From: an uncultured Planctomycetaceae bacterium
GTDB taxonomy: Bacteria > Planctomycetota > Planctomycetia > Pirellulales > UBA1268
NCBI GenBank assembly: GCA_903831155.1
Contig: CAIKWU010000079.1
Span: forward strand, 1-33,143
Length of the DNA: 33,143 bases
Direction of reading: 5' to 3'
The notes under the pieces: generated by a model
What the model was told of the DNA's origin: nothing
Databases searched by the model: none
The model's input: the letters and a program-made list of their open reading frames with translations, nothing else
Made by a program: the position numbers and the translations under genes
Part shown: positions 27,289-33,143 of the stretch, in pieces
Numbering within the stretch: the stretch's first letter is position 1
How the letters are laid out: the number at the start of each line of letters is the position of its first letter

Positions 27289-28425
27289 ATGAACATTACG
27301 GACCTGATCACCAGCCAGTTGATGTCGCCCGACGTGCTCGGCAAGCTCGGCGGCCTCATCGGCGCCAACGAGTCGCAGACCAAGACCGCCACGAGCGCCG
27401 CGGTGCCGGCCCTCCTCAACGTGTTCGCGAAGATGGCGGGCACCAACAGCGGTGCCGATCAGCTCGCCAAGGCGATGGGCGGCCTCGATCTCGGCATGCT
27501 CGGCAATCTGGCCGGCCTGCTCGGTGGCAGCCAGGCCCAGGGGCTCGGCAGCCTCGGCGGCAACCTGCTGACCTCGCTGCTCGGCGGAGGCAACAATCTC
27601 ACCGGTCTCGTCGATCTGGTGGCGAAGTTCGCCGGCATGCAGCCCGGCATCATGAAGACGCTGCTCACCTACCTTGCCCCGATGGTGCTGGGCATGGTGG
27701 CCAAGCAGTTCTCGGGCCGGCCCGATGCTGCGAGCGTGTCCCGGCTGTTCTCGGAGCAGGCCGGCAACATCCGCGGCGCTCTGCCCAAGGGGCTGTCGCT
27801 CGGCGACTTCGGCGCGGTGAGCGGTGGCTCGTCGGCTCCGGCCCGCCACGGCCACGCGCCCGAACCGCAGCCCGCCGGTGGCCTGCCCGGGTGGCTGCTG
27901 CCGCTCCTGGCCCTCGGGGCGCTCGGCCTCGGCTTCTACCTCTGGAACAAGAACCAGGCTGAGAAGGAGGTTCGTCCCGTCGCCGTCGCCGAGACCGAGC
28001 GGAAGGTCGGCCCCGTGACCATCCGCGAGGAAGAGGTCGTGGCCACCAAGGGCAAGGAGATCATCGACCTCGTCGCCGACGAGATCTCGATCGACCCGAA
28101 GTTCCTCGAGGCCGTGCGGATCGGCAAGAACGCCACCGAGCTCTTCGGCGGGCTGACGAGCGTGCTCAAGGGCGTCACCAGCGAGGACACGGCGAAGCTC
28201 GCCATCCCGGAGCTGGAGAAGCTCGCCCCGATGCTGACGTCGCTCGAGGACGAGGCCGGCAAGCTCCCGGCCGAGGAGAAGCCCGTGTTCGCCTCGTTCG
28301 TCGGCAAGAACCTCGGGCTCTTGTCGAAGGTGATCGACACGGTAATGGCGATCCCGGGCGTGAAGAACCTCCTCGGGCCGGTCGTCGTCCCGATGGTCGA
28401 GACGCTCACCAGGCTCTCGAAGTAA
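27289..28425 (+). CDS. DUF937-like protein with a central TM helix
   Basis: 378 aa; N-terminal VLGKLGGLIGANESQTKTATSAAVPALLNVFAKMA and Gly/Leu-rich NLAGLLGGSQAQGLGSLGGNLLTSLLGGGNN; TM PGWLLPLLALGALGLGFYLW. Confidence 0.75.
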   Translation: MNITDLITSQLMSPDVLGKLGGLIGANESQTKTATSAAVPALLNVFAKMAGTNSGADQLAKAMGGLDLGMLGNLAGLLGGSQAQGLGSLGGNLLTSLLGGGNNLTGLVDLVAKFAGMQPGIMKTLLTYLAPMVLGMVAKQFSGRPDAASVSRLFSEQAGNIRGALPKGLSLGDFGAVSGGSSAPARHGHAPEPQPAGGLPGWLLPLLALGALGLGFYLWNKNQAEKEVRPVAVAETERKVGPVTIREEEVVATKGKEIIDLVADEISIDPKFLEAVRIGKNATELFGGLTSVLKGVTSEDTAKLAIPELEKLAPMLTSLEDEAGKLPAEEKPVFASFVGKNLGLLSKVIDTVMAIPGVKNLLGPVVVPMVETLTRLSK

Positions 28426-28456
28426 GCCTCGGGCACGTCGCCTGACGTGAATCATT

Positions 28457-28490
28457 CCGGCCCGGATCGGGGAAACCCGATCCGGGCCGG
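28457..28490. terminator. Bidirectional terminator-like hairpin: 15-bp perfect stem with GAAA loop
   Basis: CCGGCCCGGATCGGG-GAAA-CCCGATCCGGGCCGG in the gap between convergent genes ending at 28425 (+) and 28515 (-). Confidence 0.85.
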
Positions 28491-28514
28491 CTCGTTTCCA
28501 GGAAACGGCCAGCT

Positions 28515-31028
28515 TCAGAGAATGGCCAGCGGGTTCCGCTTCTCTTCGAGCGTGCCGCGGGTGACGCCGACACGGTTGGCGGCCCTGAGGGCCGTCCAGA
28601 CCTCGCGGCCGGTCCTCCTGCCTGCGAGCAGATCGCGGTAGGCCACGATCACGGCGGTGATCGCCGTGTCGTCCTCGTCGAGCAGCTCCACCCGCAGGTG
28701 CCGCACGCCCGCTGCGAGCAGGGCGGCCACGGCCTCGGCGCCGCTCTGGGCGGTGGCGTTGTAGAGCGTGTTGCGGCAGCCGACGTCGGCCGTGAGCGGA
28801 TGCTCCACGCCGAGGCGGTCGCGGAGCCTCACCGCGTGCTCGTCGCAGGGGCGGCCGCAGTTGGTCTTGTTGGTGCCCGGCGAAAGCACGGCGCAGAACA
28901 CGCAGTGCTCCATGTGAAACATCGGCATGTGCTGGTGGACGACCACCTCGAGCCGGTCCGCGGGTGCGGCCGCGGCGAGGGCGAGGAGCTGCTCGCGGTT
29001 GCAGTCGTACGAGGCGGTCACCCTGTCGCAGCCGGCCGCGAGGAAGAACTCCGCCGCCCGCTCGTTCGCCACGTTGAGCGAGAAGTCGCCGGTGACCGGC
29101 AGGCCGACGTCGCGGAAGAATCGCAGCCCGGACCAGTTCCTCGCCAGCACGCCGTCGGGCTGGTGTCTGGCCAGCGCCCGGAACACGCCCATCTCGTCGG
29201 GCTTCTGGATCCGCGGGGTCGCCAGCAGGATCGTCGCCCCGACCGCCCGGCACCGCTCGACCGCGTCGCGGTACTGGCGGATGTCGGCGAACTCGGCCTG
29301 GATTCGCCGCTCGCCGAGCTCGAGCACGCGGCCGAGCTGGGCGAGGGAGCGGACGAGAACGTGGAGCGTGGGGAGACCGCTACGGGGCGGTGCGTCGGTT
29401 TGCCGCTCGCGGGCGGTCGAGACGGCAGTGCGGCCCTCCGTGACGGGGCGACGCGTGGTGGCGTCCTCGAGCGCCGACACGAGATCCCTGCGGAGCGTGC
29501 CGAGCACGCTGAATGGGAGCATGGCCGCACCGACGATCTCGGCGTCGAGGTCGCGAAGCCGGAACGGCGTGCCGCCGAGCCGGCCGAGCTGCTCGCGGAG
29601 CACCTCGGCCGAGAGCGGATGCTTCGTCGCCTCGCGGGCGGGCTCGGCCGAGGCCACTTCGCAGCTGGCGCCGAGCGCCGTGCGGGCCGTCACCCGCACG
29701 GGCTCGCCCACCGCAACGGTCACCTGGACATCGACGGGCTGCTGTCTCGAGAGAGACCCGCCCGCGAAGGTTCTCCGCAGCCGCGAGGTGACTTCCGGGT
29801 CGTCGGTCTTCCACACCGCCTGGCCCGGCCTCACGCGGGCGAGGTCGAAGGCCCCGCGAGCAAAGGCCAGCTCCACGCGGCCCGCCGCCGCCGGTGCCGT
29901 GAGCGACCGCCCGGCCTGGAACACCTCGTAGACCCGACCGCCCACCGCGTCGTCGCTCGTCTCCCCGCAGTCGATCGCCACGCCGTCTCCCCGCTTCACG
30001 CCGGCGACGAGTTCGACCGCCACCCGGTCGCGGCGCACCTCGACCACGGTGCCGAGCCGCACGCCGCGCTTCGCGCTCGTGGTGGCGGGCACCAGCATCT
30101 TGTGGTCGCAGCCCTGGAGCCAGCCGGGCGAGAAGCCGCGGGAGAACGTGAGTTCCATCTCCTCGAGGTCGCGGGCCGCGAACTCGATCCGACGGCCGGC
30201 GAACGCCGCGTCGATCGCCCGGCGGTAGTGCCGGGTGATCGCGGCGACGTATTCCGGCGTCTTGAGGCGGCCCTCGATCTTGAAGGCCGAGACACCTGCC
30301 TCGATCAGCTCCGGGGCGAGGGCATGGGCGGCGAGATCCTGTGGGGAGAGCAGGTACTTCTGGTCGCCGAGATCGACGTCGCGGCCATCGCAGACGAGGT
30401 CGTAGGGAAGCCGGCAGGCCTGGGCGCACTGGCCGCGGTTCGCGCTCCTGCCGCCGAGCGATTCGCTGGTCAGGCACTGCCCGGAGTAGGCCACGCACAG
30501 GGCCCCGTGGACGAAGACCTCGAGCGGCATCGAGGTCTGCCGCCGGATCGCCGTGATCTCGTCGATCGACAGCTCTCGGGCCACGACCACGCGGTCCATC
30601 CCCAGCCGCTCTGCGAGATCGATCGTCTCGGCGCTCGTGAGCGTCATCTGCGTGGAGGCGTGGAGATGGAGGTGGGGACGGCGTTCGCGGATCAGCGTGG
30701 CGGCCCCCACGTCCTGCACGAGCACGGCATCGACCCCGGCGTCGGCCACGGCCTCCACCGTGCGGCCGAAGGCGCCGAGTTCGTCGGAAAAGACGAGCGT
30801 GTTGAGCGTGGCGTAGCCCTTCAGGCCGCGGACGTGGAGCGTGTCCATCAGCCGCGGCAGGTCATCGACGGTGAAGTTCGTCGCCCGTGCCCGGGCGTTG
30901 AACCCCGTGTCGAGGCCGAAGTAGACGGCATCGGCCCCGTTCTCGATCGCCGCGTGGACGCAGTCCCAATCGCCCGCCGGGGCGAGGAGTTCGGGCGGTC
31001 GTCTGTGCGGCGAGCGGTCGTCGGGCAT
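28515..31028 (-). CDS. Peptidase U32 family protein (RlhA-like, with DUF3656-like middle region)
   Basis: PELLAPAGDWDCVHAAIENGADAVYFGLDTGFNARARATNF, EVFVHGALCVAYSGQCLTSESLGGRSANRGQCAQACRLPYDL, FKIEGRLKTPEYVAAITRHYRRAID; C-terminal Cys motifs MEHCVFCAVLSPGTNKTNCGRPCDEH. Start at ATG 31028, not the track start at 31946. Confidence 0.92.
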   Translation of the reverse strand: MPDDRSPHRRPPELLAPAGDWDCVHAAIENGADAVYFGLDTGFNARARATNFTVDDLPRLMDTLHVRGLKGYATLNTLVFSDELGAFGRTVEAVADAGVDAVLVQDVGAATLIRERRPHLHLHASTQMTLTSAETIDLAERLGMDRVVVARELSIDEITAIRRQTSMPLEVFVHGALCVAYSGQCLTSESLGGRSANRGQCAQACRLPYDLVCDGRDVDLGDQKYLLSPQDLAAHALAPELIEAGVSAFKIEGRLKTPEYVAAITRHYRRAIDAAFAGRRIEFAARDLEEMELTFSRGFSPGWLQGCDHKMLVPATTSAKRGVRLGTVVEVRRDRVAVELVAGVKRGDGVAIDCGETSDDAVGGRVYEVFQAGRSLTAPAAAGRVELAFARGAFDLARVRPGQAVWKTDDPEVTSRLRRTFAGGSLSRQQPVDVQVTVAVGEPVRVTARTALGASCEVASAEPAREATKHPLSAEVLREQLGRLGGTPFRLRDLDAEIVGAAMLPFSVLGTLRRDLVSALEDATTRRPVTEGRTAVSTARERQTDAPPRSGLPTLHVLVRSLAQLGRVLELGERRIQAEFADIRQYRDAVERCRAVGATILLATPRIQKPDEMGVFRALARHQPDGVLARNWSGLRFFRDVGLPVTGDFSLNVANERAAEFFLAAGCDRVTASYDCNREQLLALAAAAPADRLEVVVHQHMPMFHMEHCVFCAVLSPGTNKTNCGRPCDEHAVRLRDRLGVEHPLTADVGCRNTLYNATAQSGAEAVAALLAAGVRHLRVELLDEDDTAITAVIVAYRDLLAGRRTGREVWTALRAANRVGVTRGTLEEKRNPLAIL

Positions 31029-31133
31029 GATGGAGGCGAGTATAGGTCGACCACCGCCCGGTGCCGGCTGGACGCCGCCGGCGCGCAGCGGAACACTCGT
31101 CACTTCCCGACATCCCCCTCCGGAGCCCCCCAC

Positions 31134-32264
31134 ATGAGAGGCTTGCGTGCGTTGTTCGCCCTGCTCGGGCTGACGCCCTGCCTCACGGCCGCGGCGGCCG
31201 AGATCCCGACGCCACTCGCCACCCGCGGCAGTGAAATCGTGGGCCGCGACGGCCGGCCCGTCGTGCTTCGGGGCGTCAGCTGGTTCGGCATGGAGACGGA
31301 AACCCACGTCCCCCACGGACTCTGGACCCGCGACTACAGGGAGATGCTCTCCCAGATCCGTGGCGTGGGCTTCAATCTCGTTCGTCTCCCGTGGTCGGTG
31401 AACGCCGTTCGGTCGGCCAGCGTGGGCGGGATCGATTTCTCGAAGGGGGCCAATGCCGACCTGCAGGGTCAGGGCCCGCTCGAGGTGCTCGACCGGATCG
31501 TGGCCGAGGCCGACCGCCAGGGGCTGCTCGTCCTGCTCGACTGCCACCGGCTCGACGACGCCCGGATTCCCGAGCTCTGGTACGGCGACGGCTTCACGGA
31601 GGATGACTGGCTCGAGGCCTGGCGGACGATGGCCCGCCGCTACCGCGGGGCCGCCAACGTGATCGGCGCCGACATCAAGAACGAGCCCCACGGCGCCGCG
31701 ACCTGGGGCACGGGTGACGTGCAGACGGACTTCCGCCTCGCCGCCGAACGGTGCGGCGATGCGATTCACGAGATCGCCCCGCACTGGCTGATCGTGGTCG
31801 AGGGCGTCGAGAAGAACGTGCCCGGCCAGAAGCTGCCCGGCCACTGGTGGGGCGGCAACCTCGAGGGCGTCCGTGAGTCGCCCGTGCGGCTGAAGGCGAA
31901 GAACCGCGTCGTCTACTCGCCCCACGAGTACGGCCCCGGGGTGCACCAGGCGGAGTGGTTCAAGGACCCCGCCTTTCCCGCCAACCTGCCCGACCGTTGG
32001 GAGAAGGGTTTCTACTTCATCGTCCGCGAGGGGATCGCCCCGGTGCTGGTGGGCGAGTTCGGCGGCAGGCAGACCGGCCCCGAAACCCCCGAGGGAGTCT
32101 GGCAGCGGGACTTCGTCGAGTTCCTCCGCGAGAAGGAGATCGGGTTCGTCTACTGGTCGTGGAATCCCAACAGCGGGGACACCGGCGGCCTGCTCGCCGA
32201 CGACTGGCTCACCGTGGTCGAGCCCAAGCGAAACCTGCTCGCTCCGCTGCTCGAGAGACCCTGA
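31134..32264 (+). CDS. Glycoside hydrolase family 5 (cellulase/endoglucanase-like), secreted
   Basis: Signal-like MRGLRALFALLGLTPCLTAAAAE; LRGVSWFGMET, FNLVRLPWS, IGADIKNEPHG (acid/base Glu), VVYSPHEYGP, PVLVGEFGG (nucleophile Glu), YWSWNPNSGDTGGLL. Confidence 0.92.
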   Translation: MRGLRALFALLGLTPCLTAAAAEIPTPLATRGSEIVGRDGRPVVLRGVSWFGMETETHVPHGLWTRDYREMLSQIRGVGFNLVRLPWSVNAVRSASVGGIDFSKGANADLQGQGPLEVLDRIVAEADRQGLLVLLDCHRLDDARIPELWYGDGFTEDDWLEAWRTMARRYRGAANVIGADIKNEPHGAATWGTGDVQTDFRLAAERCGDAIHEIAPHWLIVVEGVEKNVPGQKLPGHWWGGNLEGVRESPVRLKAKNRVVYSPHEYGPGVHQAEWFKDPAFPANLPDRWEKGFYFIVREGIAPVLVGEFGGRQTGPETPEGVWQRDFVEFLREKEIGFVYWSWNPNSGDTGGLLADDWLTVVEPKRNLLAPLLERP

Positions 32265-32270
32265 ATCCGG

Positions 32271-33143
<873 letters not shown>

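Noticed and set aside
28698-32264. Long plus-strand ORF of 1188 aa crossing the U32 gene into the GH5 gene
   Set aside because: Only the last 376 aa (from 31134) are coding (GH5). The rest is the antisense shadow of the U32 gene, a normal effect of high GC3 content.

Overview
This window is a high-GC, densely coded bacterial chromosome segment. It looks planctomycete-like: an orphan formyl-H4MPT transferase (Ftr/FhcD), DUF1080 and DUF11 proteins, and a sigma factor with an HTH-rich N-terminus. I support 21 protein-coding genes; those at both window edges are truncated. They include the translation cluster infC-rpmI-rplT-pheS-pheT on the minus strand, fhcD/ftr, a DUF11 repeat protein, a sigma-70 family factor, a possible operon of VCBS-repeat protein, trypsin-like protease and secreted protein, a double-module PpiC/SurA-like PPIase, a J-domain/LRR-like protein, an alpha/beta hydrolase, cysK, a DUF1080 protein, an ABC exporter with zinc-ribbon and DUF1854-like regions, a DUF937-like protein, a U32 peptidase (RlhA-like), a GH5 cellulase-like enzyme and acs. 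I saw no CRISPR array, tRNA, rRNA, transposase or phage/defence module. Nothing here is clearly a new multi-gene system. The most notable points are: (1) the one-polypeptide ABC exporter/DUF1854 fusion, whose start codon overlaps that of a divergent gene; (2) infC, which has no ATG/GTG/TTG/CTG available upstream of its conserved N-terminus and so probably starts at AUC; (3) an unusually long rpmI-rplT spacer built from two different tandem duplications carrying hairpins; (4) a sigma factor with about 240 extra N-terminal residues containing several HTH-like segments; (5) a PheT lacking the usual EMAP/OB-fold insertion; (6) a duplicated PPIase and a J-domain/LRR fusion. All family calls come from reading motifs by eye; no database search was run.
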